Assembly (NCBI GenBank): GCA_035452965.1
Contig: DAOTCE010000013.1
Coordinates: 62,001-126,000, forward strand
Origin: Candidatus Paceibacterota bacterium
Lineage (GTDB): Bacteria; Verrucomicrobiota; Verrucomicrobiia; Limisphaerales; UBA8199
Direction of reading: 5' to 3'
Length of the DNA: 64,000 bases
Shown here: piece by piece, positions 53,315 through 62,113 of the stretch
Position numbering within the stretch: the first letter of the stretch is position 1
How the letters are laid out: each line of letters opens with the position of its first letter
The notes under the pieces: generated by a model
Database searches by the model: none
What the model saw: the letters and a program-made list of their open reading frames with translations, nothing else
What the model was told of the DNA's origin: nothing
Position numbers and translations under genes: made by a program

Positions 53315-54835
53315 CTAAACCTTCGTGTTCTTGGAGACGAATGAGATGCCGTAGCGGCGCGAGATGAGGTTTGCGGCAATACGGCCGGACTCGTAGATCG
53401 TCGGCAGCCCGCTGCCCGGATGCGTGCCGCCGCCGACCAGGTAACAGTTGTCCAACTCCTCAAATCGGTTGCGGGGACGGAAGTAGAGCATTTGCCCGAG
53501 TGAATGGGCGAGATTGAAGGTCGCGCCGTACTGGATGTTCATGTCCTGCCAGGTTTGCGGCGTGAAGATGACCTCCTCGCGGATGTGCTGGCGCAGATCG
53601 GCCATTCCAGCGCGTTTCTCCACCGCGGTGACGACGCGGTCGCGGAAGTCCGCCGCTTCCTTGGCCCAGTCAATCTGCGCCGTGCGATTGGGCACAGGCA
53701 CCAGGACGTAAACCGAGGAGTGGCCCGGCGGGGCGAGCGCGGGATCAGTAATACTGGCGTTGCGGACGTAAAAGGAGATGTCCTCCGAAAGCACCTTGGC
53801 TTGGAAGATATCGCTGATGTTCCGCTGGTAATCGCGGGCGAAGAAGATGGTGTGGTGCGGCAGGTCGTAAATCTTGTCGAGGCCGAGGTAGAGCATAAAG
53901 GTCGAGCACGAATAGGACCGCGCGTCCACGTTATCCGGTTTGTACTTCCGCAGCACGCCGGGCGGCACGAGGTTCTTCATCGCATAGCCGAAGTCGGCGT
54001 TGAGCACGGTTTCGTCACCCAGGACGCGTTCCCCATTTGCCAATTGGACGCCGCGCACGCTGCGGCCTTCGAGCACGAGCTGCCGCACTGGGGTTGCGAG
54101 GCGGAGGTTTGCGCCAAGTTCGCGGCAGACCCTGGCCATCGCCTCAGAGATTTCACTCAAGCCGCCCATCACGTGATAGATACCAAAGGCGTGCTCGACA
54201 TAGGGCAAAATGGCGAAGGCGCCGGGGCAATCCCACGCGGACATGCCCAGGTACTTGGATTGGAAGGTGAAGGAGAGTCTGAGCTTGTCCTCGCGGAAGT
54301 AATCGCCCAGCACACTGATGAGCGACCGTCCGATGGATAGTTTCGGCAATGCGCGCAGCATGTCTCTGGAGAGATACTGCATCACAGAGGCATAGTCTTT
54401 CTGGAGGCAGGGGTACATGCGGTGGAAGCGTTCCTTCTCCACCGCCATGAACTTATCGTAGCCGGCACGGTTGCCGGGGAAATGGGTGTCCAGTTGCCGG
54501 AGCATTACCTCGCGGTCGGTTGTCGGTTCGAGCCCGACGTCCTGGAATTGAAGCCGATACATCGGCTCGAGCTTCACGCATTTCAGGCACTCGTCGATGT
54601 GCCGGCCGGCTTCCTCGAACACTTCGTCCAGGATGAACTTCATCATCAGGAACGTCGGGCCAGTATCGAATTTGTAGCCGTTGCGCACGATGGCAGCGTT
54701 GCGGCCACCGACGTGCGGGTCCTTCTCGAAGACCGTGACCTTGAAACCTCGCGCGGCCAGGAGCATGGCGGCGGTCAGCCCACCGGGCCCAGCGCCGACG
54801 ATTATGATGTGCTTCTGCATATTGCTGTTCTTCAT
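53315..54835 (-). CDS. CrtI/CrtN-type carotenoid desaturase (phytoene desaturase family)
   Basis: 506 residues, the normal size for the family. The N-terminal FAD-binding motif is IIIVGAGPGGLTAAMLLAAR, followed by VTVFEKDPHVGGRNAAI and YKFDTGPTFLMM. The C-terminal FAD motif is CYLVGGGTHPGSGLPTIYES then GRIAANLI, typical of CrtI, CrtN and CrtD. These membrane-associated flavoenzymes desaturate carotenoid or diapocarotenoid chains, or oxidise their ends. No phytoene or squalene synthase gene is in the window, so substrate length (C30 or C40) is unknown. First gene of an operon with a UbiB-like kinase and an SRPBCC protein. Start ATG 54835; ATG 54820 (MQKHII) also fits. Confidence 0.92.
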   Translation of the reverse strand: MKNSNMQKHIIIVGAGPGGLTAAMLLAARGFKVTVFEKDPHVGGRNAAIVRNGYKFDTGPTFLMMKFILDEVFEEAGRHIDECLKCVKLEPMYRLQFQDVGLEPTTDREVMLRQLDTHFPGNRAGYDKFMAVEKERFHRMYPCLQKDYASVMQYLSRDMLRALPKLSIGRSLISVLGDYFREDKLRLSFTFQSKYLGMSAWDCPGAFAILPYVEHAFGIYHVMGGLSEISEAMARVCRELGANLRLATPVRQLVLEGRSVRGVQLANGERVLGDETVLNADFGYAMKNLVPPGVLRKYKPDNVDARSYSCSTFMLYLGLDKIYDLPHHTIFFARDYQRNISDIFQAKVLSEDISFYVRNASITDPALAPPGHSSVYVLVPVPNRTAQIDWAKEAADFRDRVVTAVEKRAGMADLRQHIREEVIFTPQTWQDMNIQYGATFNLAHSLGQMLYFRPRNRFEELDNCYLVGGGTHPGSGLPTIYESGRIAANLISRRYGISFVSKNTKV

Positions 54836-54897
54836 AGGCTGAGGTTGGAATAGGCGAAACGGGCAGTGCTGGTTAATAGTCGGCTAAATCCTGGGAG

Positions 54898-55353
54898 CTA
54901 CTTGGCCGGGCCCACGATTGAGGCTCGCAGCGACCGGAGATACGCGACCACGGCGAGAGCGTCGCTGTGGCTTAGGCGATATTGCGGCATGGGCGGCGAC
55001 GATTGCTTGCCGTCGGGTTTGATGCCGGTTTCGAAGTAATGTGCAGCCTGTTCGGAATCTGCAAGTGACGGGAGTCCGTCAATCGCTGGAGCCACTGCAG
55101 ACCACGGCATAACCCTTGAGGGTTTGAAGGGGAGTTTTGAACCCCGAAGCCAGCGTGTTCGATCTTGCTTGCCTCTCCAGTCGCGCTCGGTGTGGCAGTC
55201 CGCACACAGGGCCACGCGTTCCACGAGATACCGGCCTTGTTCCAGGCGGTCTGCAGGAGCGGTTGACGAAGGGGGGATGCCTTCGGCAATCGCCCAGACG
55301 GCCAAAAGAACCGCGGCTGTAACTGACCCGGAAAGCAGCGTTTTGCTTTTCAT
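54898..55353 (-). CDS. Small exported c-type cytochrome
   Basis: 151 residues with a signal peptide (KSKTLLSGSVTAAVLLAVWA, then IAEG). The single haem site is VALCADCH, and the likely axial ligand methionine is in SSPPMPQYRLS. The C-terminal helix DALAVVAYLRSL is typical of cytochrome c fold proteins. It would carry electrons in the periplasm. The protein is probably a class I mono-haem cytochrome, but the partner is unknown; no oxidase or dehydrogenase gene is adjacent. The first seven residues (MKSKTLL) are identical to those of the PEP-CTERM protein at 28304-29101. The gene lies 62 bases upstream of the desaturase start on the same strand and could be transcribed into it. Confidence 0.92.
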   Translation of the reverse strand: MKSKTLLSGSVTAAVLLAVWAIAEGIPPSSTAPADRLEQGRYLVERVALCADCHTERDWRGKQDRTRWLRGSKLPFKPSRVMPWSAVAPAIDGLPSLADSEQAAHYFETGIKPDGKQSSPPMPQYRLSHSDALAVVAYLRSLRASIVGPAK

Positions 55354-55716
55354 AGGTTTTGGGTTGCCTGCTGGGCAAGTCTAAGGCACGTACAGGGAAG
55401 ACGGCGGGTTATGCTCCCTACAACTGATTTGGTCTTGCGCGCCGCGCGTAGTCAGCGCTGCGCGGGTGAGAGATAATTGGCTTTCAAGCCCACCAAACAT
55501 GCCGCCATACTGCCAAAAGGCAGCGGGGCGTGTCAAAAGGTCGTTATTGCGGTTTTCGGGACGCTGACAGGGGGACTTTGAGTTCTGCTGGCCCAGACGG
55601 TAAGAACGTTCTCGTGGTCAGGGATCGGATCGAAGCAGGCTGGAGACGGGAGACTGCTGGCCGGAGGAGGAGCAACCCTGTCGCCGCGACCCTGGGGATG
55701 AGATTCGGTCGCTGCC
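55354..55716. other. Intergenic region
   Basis: 363 bases between two minus-strand genes. It contains the second copy of the 17-base sequence CAGCGCTGCGCGGGTGA (55453-55469). No gene or clear promoter was seen. A frame at 55530-55745 on the plus strand overlaps the phosphoesterase gene and is rejected. Confidence 0.45.
55453..55469 (+). repeat. 17-bp repeat, second copy
   Basis: CAGCGCTGCGCGGGTGA, identical to 12669-12685, where it sits at the broken end of a restriction-modification remnant. Confidence 0.55.
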
Positions 55717-56838
55717 TCAACGAGGCCGTTCGGCGGCGGCCCTGAGCTTGATCCGCACAATCTCACTGGGCCGCCAAAGGCGCATGCGCGGGCCCCACGT
55801 GCCGGTGCCGCGGCAGACGATGACCGGCATGCCGGCCACTTCGTGGCGCCCGCCGAGGAGCGGATACCTCAGCCGGACCAGATAGCTGAACGGCCAGAGC
55901 TGGCCATTGTGGGTGTGCCCCGAGAGCATGAGCCCGGCGCCCAACCTCGCGGCAAGCTCCGCCTGCAAGGGGGAATGCGACAACAGAATGACAGCGCCGG
56001 GCGGACGCGTCGCCAGGGCCGATTCGATGGAGTGCCTGTTGCTGCCAAACTGCCGTCCCGCAGTGAGATCGTCCACACCGGCAAGCACCAGACCCGAGGC
56101 CGCCTCAGCCCAGGCGTCCCGCAGGACGGTGAAGCCGGCGTCCTGGAACAGGCGAACGCACTGCTCCTCGCCCGCATAATATTCGTGGTTGCCGGTCACA
56201 GCCCAGACCCCCAAAGGGGCGCGAAGCTGCGCGAGAACCGGGCGCATCGCTTCCACGCGTTCAACGTTGCCGTCCACGACATCACCCACGACCGCCACCA
56301 AGTCCGGCCGCAAGTCGTTGACCCGACGGACCAACCGGGTCAGCCAGCCCTTGTTAATCAGGGTGCCCAGATGCAGATCCGAAATCTCCACCAACACCAG
56401 CCCATCGCGTTCCGGGGGAAGCCCGGCAAGCCACACTTCATAATCACGCAGGACCGGCGGCCGAATCCCTTGAACCAGTGCCACGATTGACAGCAAACCC
56501 GCCGCGACGAGCGCCCATCCGGGTATCCGGGTCAGCAGATTGGGCACAAGATAACCTCCCAGGGTGACCACATCCGCAACGAGCAGCACCGCAAAGAGCA
56601 GAAATAGAATGCCAATCCAGGTGGCTCCGGCAATTTCCAGCGGGCGCGCCGCGGCATCGAGCTTCCAGGAGTAGAGAATCCGGGCAACCGGGTAGCTGGC
56701 CCAAAGCGCGATGGCGGCCGCAATCAACATCGGACGCGAAATCTGCACCGCCAGCCAGGGAACCGAGGCCAGCCGCCAGAACACGTAAAGGTGCATCACT
56801 CCCCAGATGGTGAGAATGATGGACAGGAACAAGGTCAT
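55717..56838 (-). CDS. Membrane-bound metallophosphoesterase (calcineurin-like, YkuE type)
   Basis: 373 residues. Four hydrophobic helices occupy about residues 1-135, and the phosphoesterase domain follows. Its metal-binding motifs are in order: ISDLHLGTLINKG, VVGDVVDGNVERV, TGNHEYYAGEE, LLSHSPLQ and LSGHTHNGQLWP. This is the full D-x-H, GD-x-x-D, GNHE and GHTH set for a two-metal site. YkuE-type enzymes hydrolyse phosphoesters such as UDP-2,3-diacylglucosamine, but substrates vary and cannot be read from sequence. The catalytic domain should face the cytoplasm or the periplasm depending on helix count. The start overlaps the stop of the ankyrin gene by 4 bases. Confidence 0.93.
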   Translation of the reverse strand: MTLFLSIILTIWGVMHLYVFWRLASVPWLAVQISRPMLIAAAIALWASYPVARILYSWKLDAAARPLEIAGATWIGILFLLFAVLLVADVVTLGGYLVPNLLTRIPGWALVAAGLLSIVALVQGIRPPVLRDYEVWLAGLPPERDGLVLVEISDLHLGTLINKGWLTRLVRRVNDLRPDLVAVVGDVVDGNVERVEAMRPVLAQLRAPLGVWAVTGNHEYYAGEEQCVRLFQDAGFTVLRDAWAEAASGLVLAGVDDLTAGRQFGSNRHSIESALATRPPGAVILLSHSPLQAELAARLGAGLMLSGHTHNGQLWPFSYLVRLRYPLLGGRHEVAGMPVIVCRGTGTWGPRMRLWRPSEIVRIKLRAAAERPR

Positions 56839-57491
56839 TTGGCCTGTTGCGCCCGACTGATGGCTCTCTTCTCTCTGATGCTCAGGGAAATCAGGTCGCC
56901 GTTCGCGGCAAGGTAAAGCACGATGTCGCGACGGCGGGCTTCAACCGCGTAGAACAAGGCCGACTTGTGGAACCGGTCACGGGCCATGACATCGGCCTCG
57001 GCCTCCACCAGCAGGCGGATGCTCTCCAGATCGCAAAGCCGCGCCGCGAGGATGAGCGGGGTCCGGCGGTCGCCGTCCCTGGCATCCACCGTGGCGCCGT
57101 GTGCGAGCAGGGAGGCCACGCACTGGCGGTGCTCGCTGTCCAGCGGGCCCGCAGCGGCGCGGAACATCCCGAGCAGCGGCGGCAGGCCGTTGGTGCTACG
57201 GCGATTGACGTCGGCCCCGTCGGCGATGGCCGCCTTGAGCAGCTCCAGGTCTCCACCCCGGATCGCCCGGAGCAGGGTCTCATCTGCCTCCTGGGCACGC
57301 GGCCCCAGGGCTTCCGCGCCTGCCACGGCCAGGATAGAGATCCCTAGAATCACTGCCACCAGGCATGCCCTCCATCCCAGGAAAGAGCTCTTCCTGGCGA
57401 ACCTTGACGTCCGGCACTGTTTGGGACAGAGAGAATGCCCGCCCTCCCCAACGCGCATCCCGCCGCCGCCCGGTTCGAGTTGAAACTTCAC
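56835..57491 (-). CDS. Ankyrin-repeat protein with N-terminal membrane segment
   Basis: 218 residues. A hydrophobic segment near residues 40-60 (ACLVAVILGISILAVAGAEA) is a membrane anchor or an internal signal. If it is a cleaved signal peptide, the true start may lie further in, but no Met is nearby. Four ankyrin repeats follow, for example LLRAIRGGDLELLKAAIADG, then ADVNRRSTNGLPPLL and GATVDARDGDRRTPLILAAR. Ankyrin repeats bind other proteins. The domain probably lies in the periplasm. It overlaps the start of the metallophosphoesterase gene by 4 bases (ATGA), so the two are translationally coupled and may interact. No catalytic motif is seen. Confidence 0.85.
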   Translation of the reverse strand: MKFQLEPGGGGMRVGEGGHSLCPKQCRTSRFARKSSFLGWRACLVAVILGISILAVAGAEALGPRAQEADETLLRAIRGGDLELLKAAIADGADVNRRSTNGLPPLLGMFRAAAGPLDSEHRQCVASLLAHGATVDARDGDRRTPLILAARLCDLESIRLLVEAEADVMARDRFHKSALFYAVEARRRDIVLYLAANGDLISLSIREKRAISRAQQAK

Positions 57492-57581
57492 ACCCTCCTG
57501 TTAACGCAACCGCGCGGCTTCGACAAGCGACTTTGAGGTTCACGCATTGAATCCGGGCGGGCCGTCTGATGTAATAAGCCC

Positions 57582-58724
57582 ATGACGGTACTCTCATGGC
57601 TGCGGCTGCCGGAAAAGCGGGCTCAACTTTGCGGCCGCTTGCTGCTCGGGGTTGCGACCATCTGGGCGCTTTTCCGCCTGGCGCGTTCGCTGCGAATCCT
57701 CTTCGACGCCTCGCATGACCTGAACATCTACTACTCGCTCTGGTTCCTCCTATGTCACCGCGACTACGCGGACATCGCCTTGAGCCAGGCGCTTTATCTG
57801 CCGCACACTTGGCTGGTGTTGACCCCGTTCTTTGTCCTGGGCTGGCCCGCGGCCCGGCTGTTGATGCTGCTGCTCAATGTGGCGTGCGTGTTCTACATCT
57901 GGTGGCGGCTGAGCCGATTGGCGGGCCTCCAGGGCTTGCGGCGGTGGCTGCTGCTTGCGTTCTTTTGGAGTTGGTTGAGCACCGGGTTGGTGATCGGCCT
58001 GGGCAACCTGGCGCTGATTTGCGTGGCGGCGGCGCTGGCGGCCTTTCCGTTCACGTCCGCCACAAACAGCGCGTTTCTGACGCTTTCCGCCATGAAGCAA
58101 TCGCTGGTATTCCCGATCTACTTCCAACTCCTGTTTAAGCGCCCGAAAGCCCTCGTGCTGCCGTTCGTAGTGATGGCGGTGTGCGGAGCGGCAATGCTGT
58201 TTTGGACGCGACTTGGTCCGGCCGACCTGGCAAGAATGGCTGGGGGATCATTGGATACAGTCCAGGCCTGGACAGAATACGACCTCGTCTCGCTGCGCCG
58301 GCTATTCCGCCCCTGCCTCGGAGATGGAGCGGCCCTGTCAGCGGTCGTCTGGGCTGTGTGGTTCGCGCTGTATGGGGTTGTCATGTGGCGCATCAAGGAA
58401 CCGCTGACGCAACTGGCGGCGCTGCTGCTGCTGGGACTGCTGCCCATCTATCACCACGAATACGACTTGGTGGCGGCTGCGCCGGCCCTGGCGCTGTTTC
58501 TGCGGCGCGGTTCCCTGGCCTGGCCCACGTTGATGACTCTGCTGCTGGCGGTCAACCTGGTCTTCGTTCCCCGCTATATTCTGCCCGCCGGGCTTCTGCG
58601 AACCGCCGCCGAAGCGGTGGCTTCGGTTTACAATCCACTGCTCGTCCTCGCTTGTCTGGGAGGATTGGTGTGGTTGGAAGCGTGGAAGCCGCACTTGCCA
58701 CAGGGGTCCGCCGGTTCCGGTTAG
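57582..58724 (+). CDS. GT87-like polytopic membrane glycosyltransferase (DUF2029 type)
   Basis: 380 residues with about nine membrane helices. The first external loop carries ILFDASHDLNIYYSLWFLLC and the next YLPHTWLVLTPFFVLGWPAA, which match the D-x-x-x-Y-x-x-W and YPP/LP-x-x-x-LL pattern of polyprenyl-phosphate mannosyltransferases and relatives (GT87). SATNSAFLTLSAMKQSLVFP is also family-like (the usual K-P-Q-x-A-x-L-P appears as MKQSLVFP). The enzyme should add a sugar from a lipid donor outside the membrane. It converges with the WecG-type gene, overlapping it by 4 bases at the stops. The link to the other polysaccharide genes here is positional. Confidence 0.72.
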   Translation: MTVLSWLRLPEKRAQLCGRLLLGVATIWALFRLARSLRILFDASHDLNIYYSLWFLLCHRDYADIALSQALYLPHTWLVLTPFFVLGWPAARLLMLLLNVACVFYIWWRLSRLAGLQGLRRWLLLAFFWSWLSTGLVIGLGNLALICVAAALAAFPFTSATNSAFLTLSAMKQSLVFPIYFQLLFKRPKALVLPFVVMAVCGAAMLFWTRLGPADLARMAGGSLDTVQAWTEYDLVSLRRLFRPCLGDGAALSAVVWAVWFALYGVVMWRIKEPLTQLAALLLLGLLPIYHHEYDLVAAAPALALFLRRGSLAWPTLMTLLLAVNLVFVPRYILPAGLLRTAAEAVASVYNPLLVLACLGGLVWLEAWKPHLPQGSAGSG

Positions 58725-59506
58725 GGCCGCGCGCCGCCGCGAAGCCTGGTCCAGGAGCGGCCGCGCAGGCCATCTCGCAGCAGGTAGAAGAGAAAGAGGG
58801 TGTTGTAGCGGAAGTACCGCGTGGCGAGCCGGCGCGGCTCCGAGCCCAGCCTGTAAATCCACGTCAGGCCCAGCCGCTGCATCCAAAGCGGGGCGTCGGG
58901 CTTCATGCCGGCGTTCACATCGAAGGCGAAACCAACAGTGAGGATGACACCGCGCCGCAGCCGGGGCTTATAGCGCTTCACCCAAGCCTGCTGCTTGGGC
59001 GTGCCAAAGCCCACCCAGATGAAATCCGGCGACAGGCGGTTGATTTCCTCGATCACCACTTCCTCGGCAGCACCCTCCATCCGTCCATCGGGCGCGCACT
59101 TGCCGTGATAGGCGCCGACAAAGCGGACTCCGGGATTGAGTTTGGTGAACGCGGCACGCAGTTGGAGGCCGCAGGCTTCCGAACCGCCGAGCAGGTAATG
59201 GGTGAACTCCCCCGACACACCGGCCAAAAAATGGCGCATGAAGGTGGGACCATAGACACGGTCGCGCAGGCGCGCCCCCGCCAGCCGCAGGCACCAGATC
59301 AGCGGCATGCCATCCGGCGGGAAGGCGTCATATACGCTGGTCAGGTCGTGGAACCAAGGCTCGTGGCGCCGCATGGTCACGATCTGAGTATTGGCGAAGT
59401 CCAGCGCCACACAAGCACTGCCACGCGCCCATAGGCGGCACTGCTCCCCCAAGCTGTGGTAGTCGGTCAACAGCAGCGGCGTGCCCAGCACTTCGAGCGC
59501 AGTCAT
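58721..59506 (-). CDS. WecG/TagA/CpsF family glycosyltransferase (GT26)
   Basis: 261 residues. Family blocks are present in order: FPPDGMPLIWCLRLAGARLR, then DRVYGPTFMRHFL, followed by VRFVGAYHGKC and PDFIWVGFGTPKQQAWVKRY. The Asp in PPDG is the proposed catalytic base, and GFGTPKQ(Q/E)W is the UDP-sugar signature. Enzymes of this family add a sugar, often N-acetylmannosamine or its uronate, to an undecaprenyl-linked acceptor at the cytoplasmic membrane face. This could be the second step after the phosphotransferase encoded at 44341-45738. Start at ATG 59506. It is divergent from the GT4 gene, with about 126 bases between the starts. Confidence 0.93.
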   Translation of the reverse strand: MTALEVLGTPLLLTDYHSLGEQCRLWARGSACVALDFANTQIVTMRRHEPWFHDLTSVYDAFPPDGMPLIWCLRLAGARLRDRVYGPTFMRHFLAGVSGEFTHYLLGGSEACGLQLRAAFTKLNPGVRFVGAYHGKCAPDGRMEGAAEEVVIEEINRLSPDFIWVGFGTPKQQAWVKRYKPRLRRGVILTVGFAFDVNAGMKPDAPLWMQRLGLTWIYRLGSEPRRLATRYFRYNTLFLFYLLRDGLRGRSWTRLRGGARP

Positions 59507-59632
59507 TCGGAGCGAGGGTTCAAGGGGCCGCGCGGACGTTCAAGAAAAAACTTCTCAGCCGCAGCGTTCCCGGGTATGTTGAAAGGTAAACTTGTTGAGA
59601 GCCATATTCACCGGGCGGTTGTCCCGAATCGC

Positions 59633-60925
59633 ATGAAGCTGCTGGTTTTCGCCCATACGCCACCGCCGCACCACGGCCAAAGCTACATGGTCCAGCTCAT
59701 GTTGGAAGGCTTCGGGGGAAACCGCCGCCGGCCGAACCAAGCGGCACCCGTCCCCAACTCGCCCGGCCCTTTGAGGATCGAGTGCTATCACGTCAATGCA
59801 CGCCTTTCGCGCAAACTGGAGGATATTGGAGATCTGCGCTTCAACAAGTTGCTCCTCTTGCTGGGTTATTGCTTGCAAGCCATCTGGTGCCGCTTCCGCT
59901 ACGGCGTCACCAACTTCTACTACATCCCCGCCCCAGGCAAACGCTCGGCCATCTACCGGGACTGGCTGGTCATGCTGCTCTGCCGCCGGTTCTTCAAACG
60001 GGTGATACTGCATTGGCACGCCGCCGGCCTGGCCAAATGGCTGGAGTTAGTGGTGACGATGCGCTGGCGCACGTTGACCTACTGGCTGATGAAACAGGTT
60101 GACCTGAGCATCGTGCTCTCTAAGTACAACCGCGCGGACGCCGAGAAGCTCTTCTCGCGCCAAATCCGCGTTGTCAGCAACGGCATCCCCGACCCCTGCC
60201 CCCGCTTTGCCGACGAGGTCTGGCCCCGGCGCAAGGCGCGCTTTGCCGCCCGCAGAAAACTCCTAGCGGGCCAGGCACTCGACGCCACGGACGCCGACCA
60301 CACCGGCGGCGAGCCGCAATTGGTCCGCATCCTCTACCTGGCGCATTGCACACGCGAGAAGGGTCTATTCGACTCAATGGACGCGGTGGCGCTCGCCAAC
60401 CAGCGCCTGCGCCAGCGTCAGGCCGCTGTTTCCCTGCGCTTGATTGTGGCCGGTGGCTTCGTGGCCGCCAACGACAAGACCGAGTTCGACCGCCGGCTCG
60501 CTGAACCGGGAATCGCCGATATCGTCCAGTATCTCGGCTTTGTGTCGGGCGAGCAGAAGCATCAGTTATTGCGCGAGGCCGACTTATTTTGCTTCCCGAC
60601 CTATTATGAAAACGAGAACCAGCCGGTGAATCTGATCGAGGCCATGGCCTTCGGACTGCCGATCCTCACGACGCGCTGGCGATCCCTGCCGGAACTGTTT
60701 CCCGTCAACTACCCAGGCCTGGTCAGCATCCGCTCCCCGGAGCAACTCGCTGAGGGCCTGCTGGCCTTGCTGACCACCGAAAGCGGCGAAGGCTTCCGCG
60801 ACATATTTGTTCAGACCTACACCCTGGAGCGGCACCTGGCGGGCCTGGCGGAAGCGTTCACCCAGGTCGAGTCGGCCCACCCAGCGGCCATGCCCGCCGC
60901 CGCAATCGGTTCGCTCCCAAAGTAG
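59633..60925 (+). CDS. GT4-family glycosyltransferase
   Basis: 430 residues from ATG 59633 (MKLLVFAHTPPPHHGQSYM); the longer open frame from 59456 overlaps the divergent gene and is not used. The N-terminal Rossmann domain starts with HTPPPHHGQSYMVQL, a typical acceptor-side glycine loop. The C-terminal GT-B domain has IRILYLAHCTREKGLFDSMD, FCFPTYYENENQPVNLIEAM and FGLPILTTRWRSLPELF, the nucleotide-sugar-binding E-x7-E region of retaining GT4 enzymes. A cytoplasmic sugar transfer in exopolysaccharide repeat-unit assembly is likely. The radical SAM gene follows 36 bases downstream on the same strand. Donor and acceptor sugars are unknown. Confidence 0.92.
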   Translation: MKLLVFAHTPPPHHGQSYMVQLMLEGFGGNRRRPNQAAPVPNSPGPLRIECYHVNARLSRKLEDIGDLRFNKLLLLLGYCLQAIWCRFRYGVTNFYYIPAPGKRSAIYRDWLVMLLCRRFFKRVILHWHAAGLAKWLELVVTMRWRTLTYWLMKQVDLSIVLSKYNRADAEKLFSRQIRVVSNGIPDPCPRFADEVWPRRKARFAARRKLLAGQALDATDADHTGGEPQLVRILYLAHCTREKGLFDSMDAVALANQRLRQRQAAVSLRLIVAGGFVAANDKTEFDRRLAEPGIADIVQYLGFVSGEQKHQLLREADLFCFPTYYENENQPVNLIEAMAFGLPILTTRWRSLPELFPVNYPGLVSIRSPEQLAEGLLALLTTESGEGFRDIFVQTYTLERHLAGLAEAFTQVESAHPAAMPAAAIGSLPK

Positions 60926-60961
60926 GCCTGCCACGACCTTGGACGTTTCGCCGACTCCGCC

Positions 60962-61996
60962 ATGAAGCCTAGAAGAATCAATTGGATCGCCAGCGACCTT
61001 TTCCGCAAGTTTAAACGGCACTATCTGGAGTGGTCTGCCCGGCTCACGGGTCAGCGTTTCGCCTGCCGCTGCCTGGCAGGCGAGTCTGAATACAATCTGA
61101 CGATCAATTGCGACTTAACTGTCTCGTGCACCTGCCAGGATTACGACGGCTCCGGCCACCTGGGCGACCTGAACGAGCACTCCTTTAAGGAAGTGTTCTA
61201 TGGCCCCGTCGCGCAGCGATTTCGCGAGGAGCTGGCCAAAGGAAAGCTGCCGATCATGACCTGCGCGCGCTGCGGCGATTTGCAGCGCGTACCAAAGTCG
61301 CGGGCGCTCGAACAGCCCCGCCTCCCCTATCGTGGCATGCTCCTGGAGAATACCGTCCGCTGCAACATTGACTGCATCGGCTGCGACCGCCAGTCCGCCG
61401 CCCGCATCCGCAAGACCCTCCAGATGGACCTCGAAAAGCTGTCGCGCATGGCCGACCTGGTCCATGAACTGGGCCTGGAGCAGCTTTTCTATCTCAACCT
61501 CGGCGAACCGTTCCTCTCCCCGAACATCGGCCCGGAACTGTCGCTGCTGCGCCAGAAGAACGCCGGGTGCCGCATCGTTATTTCCACCAACGGCATCGTG
61601 CTCAACACCGATGCCAAACGCGAAGCGGCGCTCAACGCCAGCCTCATCTACTTTTCCATCGCCGGCATCAACGAACCCATGCTCAAGAAATACGAGCACC
61701 ACGGCAACTTCCAGAAGGCCTATGACAACCTGAAGGCGCTGGTAGCCTACCGCAATGCCCGGGACCTGACCCAGCCGGTGCTCGAGTGGAAGTATCTCCT
61801 GTTCAACTGGAACGACCACCCGCGCACCATCGAGCAGGCTATCCAACTGGCAAAGACGGCGGGCGTGGATATTATCTCCTTCTGGCCCACCCACAACCCC
61901 TTCTACGGCTATTCCTTCCGCTACGCCCTGGGCGGCCTCAACCGCGTCGGCGTCAAGTGCTGGAAAGGGCGCGAGGTGGACCTCCGCCAGAGGTAG
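60962..61996 (+). CDS. Radical SAM protein with SPASM-like cysteine block at its N-terminus
   Basis: 344 residues. The radical SAM site is CNIDCIGC at about residues 137-144, the CX3CX2C pattern for the [4Fe-4S] cluster that cleaves SAM. YLNLGEPFLSPNI and STNGIVLNT follow as typical later motifs. Before it, residues about 40-110 contain LTINCDLTVSCTCQDYDGSG, DLNEHSFKEVFYG and TCARCGDLQR, which look like a SPASM-type auxiliary cluster domain. SPASM domains normally follow the radical SAM core, so the order is reversed. The gene sits between a GT4 transferase and a nucleotide-sugar dehydrogenase. It may modify a peptide or sugar of the surface polymer. Substrate unknown. Confidence 0.8.
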   Translation: MKPRRINWIASDLFRKFKRHYLEWSARLTGQRFACRCLAGESEYNLTINCDLTVSCTCQDYDGSGHLGDLNEHSFKEVFYGPVAQRFREELAKGKLPIMTCARCGDLQRVPKSRALEQPRLPYRGMLLENTVRCNIDCIGCDRQSAARIRKTLQMDLEKLSRMADLVHELGLEQLFYLNLGEPFLSPNIGPELSLLRQKNAGCRIVISTNGIVLNTDAKREAALNASLIYFSIAGINEPMLKKYEHHGNFQKAYDNLKALVAYRNARDLTQPVLEWKYLLFNWNDHPRTIEQAIQLAKTAGVDIISFWPTHNPFYGYSFRYALGGLNRVGVKCWKGREVDLRQR

Positions 61997-62113
61997 GGAC
62001 TTCCCGCCGAGTCGTCCTGTTTCCCGCGGCAGGGCGGGCGCCCGCACAGGTCCTTGGCCTTATCGGATCACAGAAGGGGTGGACTTGCGCAAAAGCTCTC
62101 CCCCTCTGCCCGC

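Noticed and set aside
55530..55745. 71-residue plus-strand open frame
   Set aside because: It overlaps the metallophosphoesterase gene's 3' end, has no recognisable motif and no ribosome-binding site.
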